From Streptomyces finlayi (GTDB lineage Bacteria; Actinomycetota; Actinomycetes; Streptomycetales; Streptomycetaceae): a stretch of DNA of 64,000 nucleotides. The position numbers were made by a program, and so were the translations under genes. Of this stretch, positions 41,745 through 50,345 are shown one piece after another. Location: contig NZ_CP045702.1 of assembly GCF_014216315.1 (NCBI RefSeq), positions 434,001-498,000 of the forward strand, given 5' to 3'. The notes below the pieces were generated by a model. That model searched no databases and was not told the origin of the DNA. It saw only the letters and a list, made by a program, of their open reading frames with translations. Every line of letters begins with the position of its first letter. The stretch's first letter is position 1.

Positions 41745-41999
41745 GTGCACCTGATCGTCGGTGACCTGCCTGCCGCCTGCACCTTCTACTCGTCCGCTCA
41801 TCCGCGTCCACGGTGGCTCGCCGAATTCATGGTCGACGACGTCGAACGCGCCGTCGTCGCCGCGATCGCGGCGGGCGGCAGCAGACCTCTTCCACCGGTC
41901 ACCACCTGGTCCTCGCAGGGGTTCTCACGCACCCTGCAGAACCCCGATGGAGGACTGTCACCCACCGCACGGACTGACCGCACCGGCCGGTCCTGTTTC
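41745..41999 (+). pseudogene. VOC/glyoxalase-fold gene remnant
   Basis: VHLIVGDLPAACTFY resembles the first strand-helix of a VOC module and FMVDDVERAVVAAIAAGG with SRTLQNPDGG the last. The middle, about 60 residues, is missing and no stop or ribosome site is in a natural place. It is a deletion remnant. Confidence 0.5.
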
Positions 42000-42237
42000 T
42001 CCGCGCACCCCTCGCGCCTTCTAAGCCTGCTTCGCAGCGGGAACGCGCCTGCTCACAGCGGAAATCCGCGGTTCCCTCGCCCACGTGGTCATCCATGGGC
42101 GGGACGTCCCGTCCACGGCCCCGACCGCCTTCCTTGCCCATCCGGGAGGGCCAGCCGTCTGTCGCGCCCAGATCCGGCCATTTACCGCCTCGACGACGGT
42201 CCACACCTCTCCACGGACGCTTCAAACTGCTCACACT
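42000..42237. other. Unassigned stretch before the aldolase promoter
   Basis: No gene is supported. The stretch from 42170 on falls in GC content towards the aldolase promoter at 42238-42269. Confidence 0.4.
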
Positions 42238-42269
42238 TGCTTGAAACTAGCTGCAATCGAGCAGATATT
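42238..42269 (+). promoter_or_regulatory. Promoter with overlapping inverted repeat for the aldolase gene
   Basis: TTGAAA (42241-42246), a 17-bp spacer and GATATT (42264-42269) form a plausible vegetative promoter about 85 bp before the aldolase GTG. TGCTTGA (42238-42244) and TCGAGCA (42257-42263) are an inverted pair (6 of 7) that frames the -35 box and spacer, suiting a repressor of DeoR or GntR type. Confidence 0.5.
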
Positions 42270-42355
42270 GACATCCTGAGTGCAGTGCGGCACCGTACTG
42301 ACCACGCAGCCGGCCCGTACGAAGAGTGCCGCTCACGCTTCCGTGGAGAAGACCT

Positions 42356-43192
42356 GTGCCCCTCACCCCGACCGACGCCGTCACCGGCTCCGCCTACGCC
42401 CGCCGGTCAGGTGTCGGTGCCTTCAACGTCGTACAGATCGAGCACGCCGAGGCCATCGTCGCCGGGGCCGAGCGCGCCGGTCTGCCCGTCGTCCTCCAGA
42501 TCAGCGAGAACACGGTGCTCTACCACGGTGCCCTCGCCCCGATCGGTCTCGCGTCCCTCGCGCTCGCCCGGGCGGCAGGCGTGCCCGTGGCGGTGCATCT
42601 CGACCATGCGCAATCGCCCGAGCTGGTGCACGAGGCGGTCCGACTGGGCTTCACCTCCGTCATGTTCGACGCCTCCGAGCTCGCCTACGAGCAGAACGTC
42701 GCCGCCACCCGGGAGATCACCGACCACTGCCACCGCGCGGACGTCTGGGTCGAGGCCGAGCTGGGTGAGGTCGGGGGCAAGGACGGCGCCCACGCCCCCG
42801 GAGTACGTACCGATCCCGACGAGGCGCGCGCGTTCGTGGCAGCGACGGGCGTCGATGCCCTAGCCGTCGCGGTGGGCAGCTCGCACGCCATGCTCACCAG
42901 GGACGCCGTACTCGATTTCGCACTCATCGAGCGCCTCCGGGCAGCGGTCGGCGTTCCGCTGGTGCTGCACGGCTCCTCGGGCGTCGGTGACACGGACCTG
43001 GTCAAGGCGGTGGCGGCGGGCATGACGAAGGTGAACATATCCACGCACCTGAACAAGCTGTTCACCCGCACCGTGCGCGAGCAGCTTGCCTCGGCGCCGG
43101 ATGTCGCCGACCCGCGGAAGTACCTCGGCCCGGCCCGTCAGGCCGTGGAGTCCGAGGTGGCCAGGCTGCTGGACGTACTCGCGGCGCGGTGA
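42356..43192 (+). CDS. Class II fructose/tagatose-bisphosphate aldolase
   Basis: A 278-aa zinc aldolase. Zinc and catalytic residues appear in VAVHLDHAQS (Asp and His), EAELGEVGG, VGSSHAM and LVLHGSSGV, and the phosphate loop in KVNISTHLNKLF. Length is closer to the tagatose-type (GatY/KbaY) than to the 340-aa glycolytic FbaA of Streptomyces, so a role in amino-sugar or polyol breakdown is likely. GTG at 42356 with GGAG seven bases upstream. No other sugar gene is adjacent. Confidence 0.9.
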   Translation: MPLTPTDAVTGSAYARRSGVGAFNVVQIEHAEAIVAGAERAGLPVVLQISENTVLYHGALAPIGLASLALARAAGVPVAVHLDHAQSPELVHEAVRLGFTSVMFDASELAYEQNVAATREITDHCHRADVWVEAELGEVGGKDGAHAPGVRTDPDEARAFVAATGVDALAVAVGSSHAMLTRDAVLDFALIERLRAAVGVPLVLHGSSGVGDTDLVKAVAAGMTKVNISTHLNKLFTRTVREQLASAPDVADPRKYLGPARQAVESEVARLLDVLAAR

Positions 43193-43283
43193 CGAGGCCG
43201 CTCCCTCACGGCTCCCCGTCCTCCACGAACACCAACTGCGCCACGGCGAGCGTCACCTCGCCGGTCGCGGTGGGTCCGCCGGC

Positions 43284-43808
43284 CTACTCCTCCTCGGCCT
43301 GCGCCGCCTGCCCCTTGGCGCGCTTGCCGACGACGGCCGCCGCGGCCGCCGCGCTGCCCGCGAAGGCCAGGGCCACCACCCAGGGCCGGTCGAGTACGTG
43401 ACAGGTCACCTCGTCGAGGGAGTACCGGCCCGGGCCGGTGAGCCCGATCGCCGCGGCGGTGAAGCCGAGGAACGCCGGGTACTCGTATCCGCCGCCCTGC
43501 GCGAAGAAGCCCGCCGGAGCGTGCACGGCGACGGCTCCCGCCATGGCGCCGGCAGCGGCGGCGCCCGCCGCGGGTGTCGCGAGGCCGAGGGCGAGCAGGA
43601 CTCCGCCGCCCGCCTCACCGAGCCCGGCGGCCACCGCGCTGTGCTTGGGCGGATGGAAGCCCATGGCCTCCATGGCGGCCGTGGTCCCCTGGATGCCGCC
43701 GCCACCGAACCAGCCGGCCAGCTTCTGTGTGCCGTGGGCGGCGAGGACCGCCCCCGTTCCGACGCGCAGAACGAGCAGGCCGAGGTCTCGCCGGCTGACG
43801 CAAACCAT
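43284..43808 (-). CDS. DoxX-family membrane protein
   Basis: A 174-aa protein with four membrane segments; LGLLVLRVGTGAVLAAHGTQKLAGWFGG at the N-terminus is the DoxX signature and PAFLGFTAAAIGLTGPGRYSLD the C-terminal one. Mycobacterial relatives partner with redox enzymes; role here unknown. ATG 43806-43808 with GGGAG upstream. It is divergent from the FadH-like gene. Confidence 0.9.
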   Translation of the reverse strand: MVCVSRRDLGLLVLRVGTGAVLAAHGTQKLAGWFGGGGIQGTTAAMEAMGFHPPKHSAVAAGLGEAGGGVLLALGLATPAAGAAAAGAMAGAVAVHAPAGFFAQGGGYEYPAFLGFTAAAIGLTGPGRYSLDEVTCHVLDRPWVVALAFAGSAAAAAAVVGKRAKGQAAQAEEE

Positions 43809-43932
43809 GGGTTCTCCCGGAGGTGGGGGACTGACCGGTACCCCTCCACTCTCACCGGACCCGGCCGCCGAGGTGCGGTCCGGCTACGCCGTACGGGCGG
43901 CGCGTCCGCCTCCAGTGCGACGTAGGCCATTA

Positions 43933-43946
43933 TGCAACTTGTTGCA
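43933..43946. promoter_or_regulatory. TGCAAC-TT-GTTGCA palindrome, candidate PadR operator
   Basis: A 14-bp perfect inverted repeat 57 bp before the dienoyl-CoA reductase ATG, followed at once by ACAAT so that TTGTTGCACAA overlaps it. Position suits repression of the reductase-padR operon by its own PadR product (inference). Confidence 0.55.
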
Positions 43947-44003
43947 CAATGCCCGTCGTGTGGTCTACAACTGGCTCGACGACACTGCGCGAGGAGACGC
44001 CGG

Positions 44004-46019
44004 ATGAGCCCGTACCCCACTCTGCTGAGCCCGCTGGACCTCGGTTTCACCACCCTCCCCAACCGGGTGCTCATGGGATCGATGCATATCGGTCTGGAGG
44101 AGGTGGAGCGCGGTTTCGAGCGCATGGCCGCCTTCTACGCGGCCCGTGCCCGGGGCGGGGTAGGCCTCATGGTGACCGGGGGCATCGCGCCGAGTGCCCG
44201 CGCCTGTTCGTTCCCCGGCGGCGCGAAGATGACGACCGAGGCGGAAGCCGACCAGCACCGGCAGGTGACCGATGCCGTGCACGAGGCCGGTGGCCGGATC
44301 GCGATGCAGATCCTCCACTTCGGCCGGTACGCCCATCACGCCGACCTGGTCGCACCCAGCGCGCTCAAGGCTCCGATCAGCGGTTTCACCCCGCACGCGC
44401 TCACGGACGACGAGGTCGAGGAGACCATCGAGGAGTTCGTCCGGGCAGCCGAACTGGCGCAGCGCGCGGGCTACGACGGTGTCGAGATCATGGGCTCAGA
44501 GGGCTACCTGATCAACGAGTTCATCGTCGCCGCCACCAACCGACGCACCGACCGCTGGGGTGGCAGCTACGAGAACCGCATCCGGCTGCCCCTGGAGATC
44601 GTGCGCCGCGTCCGCGAGCGCGTCGGCACCGACTTCATCCTCATCTACCGCCTCTCGATGCTGGACCTGGTCCCCGGCGGTTCCACGCTGGAGGAGGTCA
44701 TCCGGCTGGCCCGCGAGGTGGAGGCGGCCGGCGCCACGATCATCAACACCGGAATCGGCTGGCACGAAGCGCGCATCCCCACCATCGCCACGTCGGTGCC
44801 ACGCGGCGCCTTCACCTGGGTGACGGAGAAGGTGCGCGGTGCCGTCTCCGTACCTCTGGTGACCAGCAACCGCATCAACACCCCCGAGGTCGCCGAGGAG
44901 ATCCTGGCGGCCGGCCGCGCGGACATGGTGTCGATGGCCAGGCCGTTCCTCGCCGACCCCGACTTCGTCGCCAAGGCCGCGGCCGGCCGCGCCGACGCGA
45001 TCAACACCTGCATCGGCTGCAACCAGGCGTGCCTGGACCACATCTTCAGCCTCAAGATCACCTCATGTCTGGTCAATCCGCGCGCCTGTCACGAGACCGA
45101 GCTGGTGCTCCTGCCGACCCGGACCCGTAAGAACGTCGCCGTCGTCGGTGCCGGTCCTGCCGGACTGGCCTGTGCGGTCACGGCGTCGGAGCGCGGGCAC
45201 GCGGTGACGCTGTTCGACCTGGCCGACGAGATCGGCGGCCAGCTCAACGTGGCCCGCCGCGTCCCCGGCAAGGAGGAGTTCAACGAGACCCTGCGCTACT
45301 TCCGTACGCGTCTTCGGGAACTGGGCATCGAGGTCAGGCTCGGCACCCGGGCCACGACGGACCTCCTCGAAGGCTTCGACGAGGTCGTCGTAGCGACCGG
45401 GGTGGAGCCCCGCTCCCCCGCGATCCCGGGCGTCGAGCACCCGAGTGTGGTCAGCTACCTGGACGTCCTGCGGGACGGGGCGCCGGTCGGCGACCGGGTC
45501 GCGATCGTCGGGGCGGGCGGAATCGGATTCGATGTCGCCGAGTTCCTCACGGACGGCGGTGACGCGGCCTCGCTGGACCCGGAGGTGTTCTTCCGGCAGT
45601 GGGGCGTCGACACCTCGTACGCGGACCGGGGCGGGCTCCGCGCCCCCGAGCGGCCGAAGCCGCCGCGCACCGTCCACCTCGTCCAGCGCAAGGCGAGCAA
45701 GGTCGGCGCCGGTCTCGGCAAGACGACGGGATGGATCCACCGCACCGAACTGCGCCACCGGGGCGTCTCGATGATCGCGGGCGCGTCCTACGACCTCATC
45801 GACGACGAGGGTCTCCACCTGACCGTGGACGGCGAACAGCACGTGCTGGCCGTGGACACCGTGGTCCTGTGCGCCGGTCAGGAACCGCGTCGCGGCCTGT
45901 ACGAGGAACTGGTCGCCGCAGGACGCCCGGTGCACCTCATCGGCGGCGCGGACGTGGCGGCCGAACTGGACGCCAAGCGGGCAATCCGCCAGGGCACGGA
46001 GCTCGCGGCGGCCCTGTGA
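44004..46019 (+). CDS. fadH: NADPH-dependent 2,4-dienoyl-CoA reductase (FadH-like)
   Basis: A 671-aa flavo-iron-sulfur enzyme for beta-oxidation of unsaturated acyl-CoA. Old Yellow Enzyme-type FMN barrel: about 1-340 (PLDLGFTTLPNRVLMGSM, GYDGVEIMGSEGYLINEF). The [4Fe-4S] cluster is C-x2-C-x3-C-x11-C from CIGCNQACLD. FAD domain: from VAVVGAGPAGLACA; NADPH domain: from VAIVGAGGIGFDVAEFL. Length and order match E. coli FadH. GGAG lies seven bases before the ATG. The padR gene follows after 34 bp. Related trimethylamine-dehydrogenase-like enzymes share the layout, so the substrate is not certain. Confidence 0.9.
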   Translation: MSPYPTLLSPLDLGFTTLPNRVLMGSMHIGLEEVERGFERMAAFYAARARGGVGLMVTGGIAPSARACSFPGGAKMTTEAEADQHRQVTDAVHEAGGRIAMQILHFGRYAHHADLVAPSALKAPISGFTPHALTDDEVEETIEEFVRAAELAQRAGYDGVEIMGSEGYLINEFIVAATNRRTDRWGGSYENRIRLPLEIVRRVRERVGTDFILIYRLSMLDLVPGGSTLEEVIRLAREVEAAGATIINTGIGWHEARIPTIATSVPRGAFTWVTEKVRGAVSVPLVTSNRINTPEVAEEILAAGRADMVSMARPFLADPDFVAKAAAGRADAINTCIGCNQACLDHIFSLKITSCLVNPRACHETELVLLPTRTRKNVAVVGAGPAGLACAVTASERGHAVTLFDLADEIGGQLNVARRVPGKEEFNETLRYFRTRLRELGIEVRLGTRATTDLLEGFDEVVVATGVEPRSPAIPGVEHPSVVSYLDVLRDGAPVGDRVAIVGAGGIGFDVAEFLTDGGDAASLDPEVFFRQWGVDTSYADRGGLRAPERPKPPRTVHLVQRKASKVGAGLGKTTGWIHRTELRHRGVSMIAGASYDLIDDEGLHLTVDGEQHVLAVDTVVLCAGQEPRRGLYEELVAAGRPVHLIGGADVAAELDAKRAIRQGTELAAAL

Positions 46020-46053
46020 CCGGACGGGCCCGCCTCTCCCTAGGATGCACTCC

Positions 46054-46617
46054 ATGTCACTCCCGCACGCGATCCTCACCGCCCTGCTCGAAAAGCCCTC
46101 GTCGGGGCTTGAGCTGACGCGCAGGTTCGACCGGTCGATCGGTTACTTCTGGTCGTCCACGCATCAGCAGATCTATCGCGAGCTGGGAAAGCTGGAGCAG
46201 TCCGGGCAGATCCGGGCCCTGCGGCCGGCTCAGCCGGCCCGTGGGCAGAAGAAGGAGTACGAGGTCCTGCCCGCGGGCCGCGAGGAGTTGGCGGCCTGGG
46301 TCGCCCTCCCCGAGGACCCCCGGCCGGTCCGCGATCCTCTGCTGCTGCGCATGCGGGCGGCAGCGGTGGTCGGGGCCGAGGGCCTCGGGGCGGAGCTGCG
46401 CCGCCATCTCGCGCTGCACCGGCACCAGCTGGAGGAGTATCTGCGGATCGAGGAGCGGGACTTCCCGCCCGAGCGGACCGCCGACGAGGACCGGCTGCGA
46501 CATCTGGTGCTGCGCGGCGGAATCGATATGGAGACTTTCTGGATCGGCTGGCTGACCAGAGCCCTCGCCGACGAGCCGGTGCTCTCGCCGGAAGGCGGTA
46601 CGCCGGAAGGCGGTTAG
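46054..46617 (+). CDS. PadR-family transcriptional regulator
   Basis: A 187-aa repressor. The winged helix is AILTALLEKPSSGLELTRRF, FWSSTHQQIYRELGKLEQSG, with wing KKEYEVLPAGREELAAW; the C-terminal helices (LRRHLALHRHQLEEYLRIEE) dimerise. The ATG at 46054 has AGGA at suitable distance, unlike the one at 46045. It probably controls the upstream reductase through the palindrome at 43933. Its 3' end overlaps the converging DMT gene by 4 bp. Confidence 0.9.
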   Translation: MSLPHAILTALLEKPSSGLELTRRFDRSIGYFWSSTHQQIYRELGKLEQSGQIRALRPAQPARGQKKEYEVLPAGREELAAWVALPEDPRPVRDPLLLRMRAAAVVGAEGLGAELRRHLALHRHQLEEYLRIEERDFPPERTADEDRLRHLVLRGGIDMETFWIGWLTRALADEPVLSPEGGTPEGG

Positions 46618-47600
46618 GCGCCGCCCACCGAAGAGCTCACCGGCTCGGCGGCCAGCGGTTGCCGGTCCACGGTGCGGGGGCTGGCGATGATCACCCTCGA
46701 CTGGGTGGGAGCGGGCGGTGACGCGGTGACCCCCGGGGCCGGGGCCGGGTCCGAGGCCGGGGCGGAAACGGCGGCCTCCGCGGTGGCCCGGCTGAGCAGG
46801 ATCACCCCGCGTACGGCGGCGGCCGAGCCGAGCAGGGCCGGAATCAGGCTGATCGCACCGCCCTGTAGCCGCTCCCCCAGCAGGGTCATGCCGACGGCGG
46901 CCGCAGCCACCGGATTGGCCAGCGTGACGACGGCCAGCGGGGCGCCGAGGCCGCTCCGGAACGCGGTCTGGGCCAGCAGCAGACCGCCCATCGCGAAGAC
47001 CGAGACGAACAGTGCGACCGTCACCAGCCGCCAGCTGATGAGCGGCCCCGCCGTGTGATCCGTGACCGCCACGGTGAGGGTCTGGGTGAGCGCCGAAGCG
47101 ACCCCCGAGGTGATCCCGGCCGCCGTGGCGTGCCGCAGGCCGGGCCGGGTGCCGGGCCTGCCGAGTACGGCGACGATCACCATCGTCGCCGTACCCACGC
47201 CGAGTGCCTCCGGCAGCGTCAGGGTCTGGCGCGCGCCGCCACCGCCCGCGGCGAGCAGCAGCGCGCCGAGGCCGAGCAGCGTGAGGACCGTACCGCGCCA
47301 TTCGGTCCGGGTGACGCGTCGCCCGGCGGCCCGTGCGCCGAGCGGAACCGCGGCGACGAGTGTGAGCGCACCGAGCGGCTGCACGAGCGTCAGCGGACCG
47401 TACTTCAGCGCGACGACATGCAGCAGGGCGCCGCCGGCGTTCAGAGCGACGGCTGACCACCAGGCACCCCGGCCCAGCATGCGCAGCACGCCGTCGGCCG
47501 GGGCGGTGCGTCCGGCCAGCCGTGCCTGCGCCACGGCGGCCAGCGCGTAGGCGGCGGCGGAGACGAGGGACAGTCCGACCGCGATGAGCGTGGCGTTCAT
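46614..47600 (-). CDS. DMT-type membrane transporter, second paralogue
   Basis: A 328-aa protein with nine to ten membrane segments; LNAGGALLHVVALKYGPLTLVQPLGALT matches the copy at 15450. It ends in a Pro/Ala/Ser-rich tail of about 45 residues, shorter than in the paralogue. The ATG at 47600 overlaps the PAP2 gene stop (ATGA), so the two are coupled and are presumably both under the TetR array at 48531-48596. Substrate unknown. Confidence 0.87.
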   Translation of the reverse strand: MNATLIAVGLSLVSAAAYALAAVAQARLAGRTAPADGVLRMLGRGAWWSAVALNAGGALLHVVALKYGPLTLVQPLGALTLVAAVPLGARAAGRRVTRTEWRGTVLTLLGLGALLLAAGGGGARQTLTLPEALGVGTATMVIVAVLGRPGTRPGLRHATAAGITSGVASALTQTLTVAVTDHTAGPLISWRLVTVALFVSVFAMGGLLLAQTAFRSGLGAPLAVVTLANPVAAAAVGMTLLGERLQGGAISLIPALLGSAAAVRGVILLSRATAEAAVSAPASDPAPAPGVTASPPAPTQSRVIIASPRTVDRQPLAAEPVSSSVGGA

Positions 47601-48469
47601 CGAGGGCCTCCGGACCGGGCGAGCGCTGTCGCCCCATGGCGCGCCGACGCACCGGCCCCGGCCGTTCCCGCCGCAGCCTGCGCGGAAACCCCGGACGCCG
47701 TGACGGCGGTGGAGGGCCACGGGATGTGGGCCCCGGCCGGAGTGGCTCGCGGCAGCCGGAGTGCGGCGAAGGCTACGGCGAGCAGGGCCGATACGACGAG
47801 GGCATCGAGCCAGTAGTGGTTGGCGGTGCCCACGATGACGAACAGCGTGATGGCGGGATGCAGCAGCCACAGGTGGCGCCACCGGGAACGGGTGGCGGCG
47901 ATCAGTCCGACGGCGACCATCACGGCCCAGCCGAAGTGCAGCGAGGGCATCGCGGCGAACTGGTTGGCCATGGAGTCGGTCGCGGGCGTGGCTCCGTACA
48001 CCGTCGGGCCGTACACCTGGCCGGTGTCGACGAGGGCGGCGGCGTCCAGCATCCGGGGCGGGGCGAGCGGAAACAGCAGGTGGAGCGCGAGCGCGGCACC
48101 GGTGAGCACGGCAAGGACGCGGCGCGACCAGACGTAATGACGCGGGCGGCGCCAGTACAGCCACACCAGGAACAGCAGCGTGGCGGGGAAGTGGACCGTC
48201 GCGTAGTAGGCGTTCGCCGCACGGACCAGTCCGTCGCCGTGCAGCAGCAGACCCTGCACCGCTCCTTCGCCCGGGAGACGCACGAGGCGCTCGAGGTCCC
48301 AGACGTGCCCGGCGTTGCGGAACGCTTCCTCGACATGCCCGTTCGCGCCGTGGCGGCCGAGCTTGTAGACGACGAAGAGTCCTACGACGAGAAGAAGCTC
48401 GCGGAAGAGGGGCGGTCGGGCAGAAGTGTCCGGCTCCCGTGTCGCAGGCTCGCTGCGGGCGCGTATCAC
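47597..48469 (-). CDS. PAP2-type membrane phosphatase
   Basis: A 290-aa integral membrane protein of the phosphatidic acid phosphatase type 2 superfamily, AUR1/inositol-phosphoceramide-synthase-like group. Motifs: Y-W-RRPRHYV in the loop, SLHFGWAVMVAVG with the active His, and GTANHYWLDAL with the second His and Asp. The GTG at 48467-48469 has AAAGGGG six bases upstream; a longer start at 48523 would run into the operator array. First gene of the PAP2-DMT operon. Confidence 0.85.
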   Translation of the reverse strand: MIRARSEPATREPDTSARPPLFRELLLVVGLFVVYKLGRHGANGHVEEAFRNAGHVWDLERLVRLPGEGAVQGLLLHGDGLVRAANAYYATVHFPATLLFLVWLYWRRPRHYVWSRRVLAVLTGAALALHLLFPLAPPRMLDAAALVDTGQVYGPTVYGATPATDSMANQFAAMPSLHFGWAVMVAVGLIAATRSRWRHLWLLHPAITLFVIVGTANHYWLDALVVSALLAVAFAALRLPRATPAGAHIPWPSTAVTASGVSAQAAAGTAGAGASARHGATALARSGGPR

Positions 48470-48530
48470 CCGGTGCCCCTTTGCTGACGAAGCGCTGTTA
48501 CGGCGGCACGCTCCCCCGTTCATGCCGAAT

Positions 48531-48596
48531 CGATACGCCAGCGTACCGATACGTTCGCGTATCGGTACACCACCGTATCGGTACACTGACGTATCG
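48531..48596. promoter_or_regulatory. Five-copy CGATACG/CGTATCG operator array
   Basis: The heptamer or its complement occurs at 48531, 48547, 48558, 48574 and 48590, spaced 16, 11, 16 and 16 bp. The second and third copies form a perfect palindrome with 11-bp arms GTACCGATACG and CGTATCGGTAC around TTCG (48543-48568). The array fills the divergent promoter region between the PAP2-DMT operon and the tetR gene, so it is probably the TetR operator, with room for two or more dimers. Confidence 0.8.
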
Positions 48597-48633
48597 AAGG
48601 ATCTCGTCGCACGGACGCTGAGAGGGAAAGCAC

Positions 48634-49278
48634 ATGCCGTCGCACGACACCGCACAGGAGCCAGCAGCCACATCCCGCCGATCGAAGATCACGCCGGAGC
48701 GAGCGCAGGAGCTGTACGCGGCGGTGCTGGATCTCATCCGGGAGAGCGGCTACGAGGCGCTGACCATGGAGGGGGTCGCCTCGCGGACCCGGTGCGGGAA
48801 GTCGACGCTCTACCGGCAGTGGGGTTCCAAGCCCGAGCTGGTCGTGGCCGCCCTGCACGGCACCAGGCGCATGCTGCTTCCGCCCATCGACACGGGCTCC
48901 CTCGTCGGCGACCTGCGGGAAGCCGCTCGAGCCATCGGCGCGGCCTCGGGTCATGACACCCCGCTGTCGCACGCGCTGAGCCACGCCGCCCTGCAGAGCC
49001 CCGAACTGCTGTGCGCCCTGCGCCAAGCGCTGATCCTGCCGCAGATCGCCGCGATCGAGGAGATGGTCGAACGCGGCCGTGCTCGCGGCGAGATCGCCGC
49101 CGACTCCCCTGCGGCAGAGTTCGTGGCGGCGCAGCTCCTGGGGGTCATGCGTGCCCGGCCCCTACTGGAGGGCCGGTACGCCGATGAGGCGTATCTCACC
49201 CGCTTCGTGGAGAGCTCAGTCCTTCCCGCCCTGGGGATCGACGCCGAGGAGAGCGAGAAGTCCCCGCCCGGGGCCTGA
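48634..49278 (+). CDS. TetR-family regulator
   Basis: A 214-aa repressor. The helix-turn-helix is YEALTMEGVASRTRCGKSTLYRQWGSKPELV (about residues 41-70, in two parts). A TetR C-terminal ligand domain follows (about 85-200, with DLREAARAIG and FVAAQLLGVMRARPLL). AGAGGGAA lies before the ATG. Divergent from the PAP2-DMT operon across the five-copy array; TACACT at 48582-48587 may be its -10 box, within that array, so autoregulation is likely. Confidence 0.93.
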   Translation: MPSHDTAQEPAATSRRSKITPERAQELYAAVLDLIRESGYEALTMEGVASRTRCGKSTLYRQWGSKPELVVAALHGTRRMLLPPIDTGSLVGDLREAARAIGAASGHDTPLSHALSHAALQSPELLCALRQALILPQIAAIEEMVERGRARGEIAADSPAAEFVAAQLLGVMRARPLLEGRYADEAYLTRFVESSVLPALGIDAEESEKSPPGA

Positions 49279-49422
49279 TGAACGTGGGTCGTCGCCCCCG
49301 GCGGAGGACGACGGCCCGCCCGCGCCGCACCGTGGGGACGGAAGCGGCGCACCGTCCGGCCGGCCGGTGGCCTCGATCGAGGCCACCGGCCGACCGCGCT
49401 TCCCCCGCATCGCACCCCCTCC

Positions 49423-49442
49423 CCAACCAAACAAACAGTTGG
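49423..49442. promoter_or_regulatory. CCAAC/GTTGG inverted repeat before the SDR gene
   Basis: CCAAC (49423-49427) and GTTGG (49438-49442) flank ten A-rich bases, rare in this GC-rich DNA, about 48 bp before the SDR start. TAGATT just downstream may be a -10 box. Candidate operator. Confidence 0.35.
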
Positions 49443-49489
49443 TAGATTCGTCGGCCGGGCAGCCCCCTACCCCGAGGCAGAGGCGGATC

Positions 49490-50287
49490 ATGGACTTCGG
49501 CAACCCGATCGACTTCACCGGGCGCGCGGTCATCGTGACCGGCGGAACCAAGGGCATCGGCGCGGCCGTCGCCGGGGCCTTTCTCGCCGCGGGCGCGGAG
49601 GTCCTCGTATGCGGCCGGAACACGCCGGACACCCTGCCCGGCGGGGACGGGCGGCAGTGCGCGTTCCGGGCGACGGACGTGCGCGACCCGGAGGCGGCGG
49701 CGGCGCTCGTGGACGCGGCCCTCGCCCGGTTCGGCAGGCTGGACGTACTGGTCAACAACGCCGGCGGGGCGCCGGCCGCGGACGCGGCGACCGCATCGCC
49801 GCGCTTCGTCGAGAAGATCGTCGCCCTCAACCTGCTCGCCCCGTTCTACGTGGCGCAGGCCGCTAACCGGGTCATGCAGAGCCAGGACGGCGGCGGCTGC
49901 GTGATCAACATCGGCAGCGTCGCCGCCCGCACCCCACAGCCCGGTACCGCCGCCTACACGGCCGCCAAGGCGGGTCTGCTGGGCCTGACCCGGGCCCTGG
50001 CCCTGGAGTGGGCCCCCCGGGTGCGGGTCAACCACATCACCACGGGCCTCATCCGGACCGAGAGCGCGGCGGGCGTGTACGGGGAGGACGGCGGAGCGGC
50101 CGTGGCGGCCGTCGTTCCGATGCGACGGATGGCGGTGCCCGATGACGTCGCGCGGGCCTGCCTGTACCTGGCGAGCAGCCTCTCGGCCTACGTCAGCGGT
50201 GCCGATCTGGCGGTGCACGGGGGCGGCGAGATCCCCGCCCGCCACCTGGTGGCCGACGCCACCCGACCTCCCTTTTCGTCCTCTTGA
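49490..50287 (+). CDS. SDR-family oxidoreductase (classical)
   Basis: A 265-aa NAD(P)-dependent reductase/dehydrogenase. TGGTKGIG binds the nucleotide, DVRDPEAA near residue 60, NNAG near 87, catalytic Ser in VINIGSVAAR and Tyr/Lys in YTAAKAG. The C-terminus has the usual MRRMAVPDDVARACLYLAS. Substrate unknown. It lies 211 bp after the tetR gene on the same strand, with its own candidate operator. Confidence 0.92.
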   Translation: MDFGNPIDFTGRAVIVTGGTKGIGAAVAGAFLAAGAEVLVCGRNTPDTLPGGDGRQCAFRATDVRDPEAAAALVDAALARFGRLDVLVNNAGGAPAADAATASPRFVEKIVALNLLAPFYVAQAANRVMQSQDGGGCVINIGSVAARTPQPGTAAYTAAKAGLLGLTRALALEWAPRVRVNHITTGLIRTESAAGVYGEDGGAAVAAVVPMRRMAVPDDVARACLYLASSLSAYVSGADLAVHGGGEIPARHLVADATRPPFSSS

Positions 50288-50305
50288 CGACATGAACGCG
50301 TCCCG

Positions 50306-50326
50306 TTATCGTCTACCTGACGACAA
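50306..50326. promoter_or_regulatory. 21-bp inverted repeat before the SPFH gene
   Basis: TTATCGTC and GACGACAA flank TACCT; seven of eight arm bases pair. It sits 19 bp before the SPFH start, in the 58-bp gap after the SDR gene. Placed to repress the SPFH/NAD-kinase-like operon. Because the operon concerns NAD, a Nudix-type NrtR repressor is a possible binder, but I cannot confirm its consensus. Confidence 0.5.
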
Positions 50327-50345
50327 CAGAGGGAGCGGAAATCGG

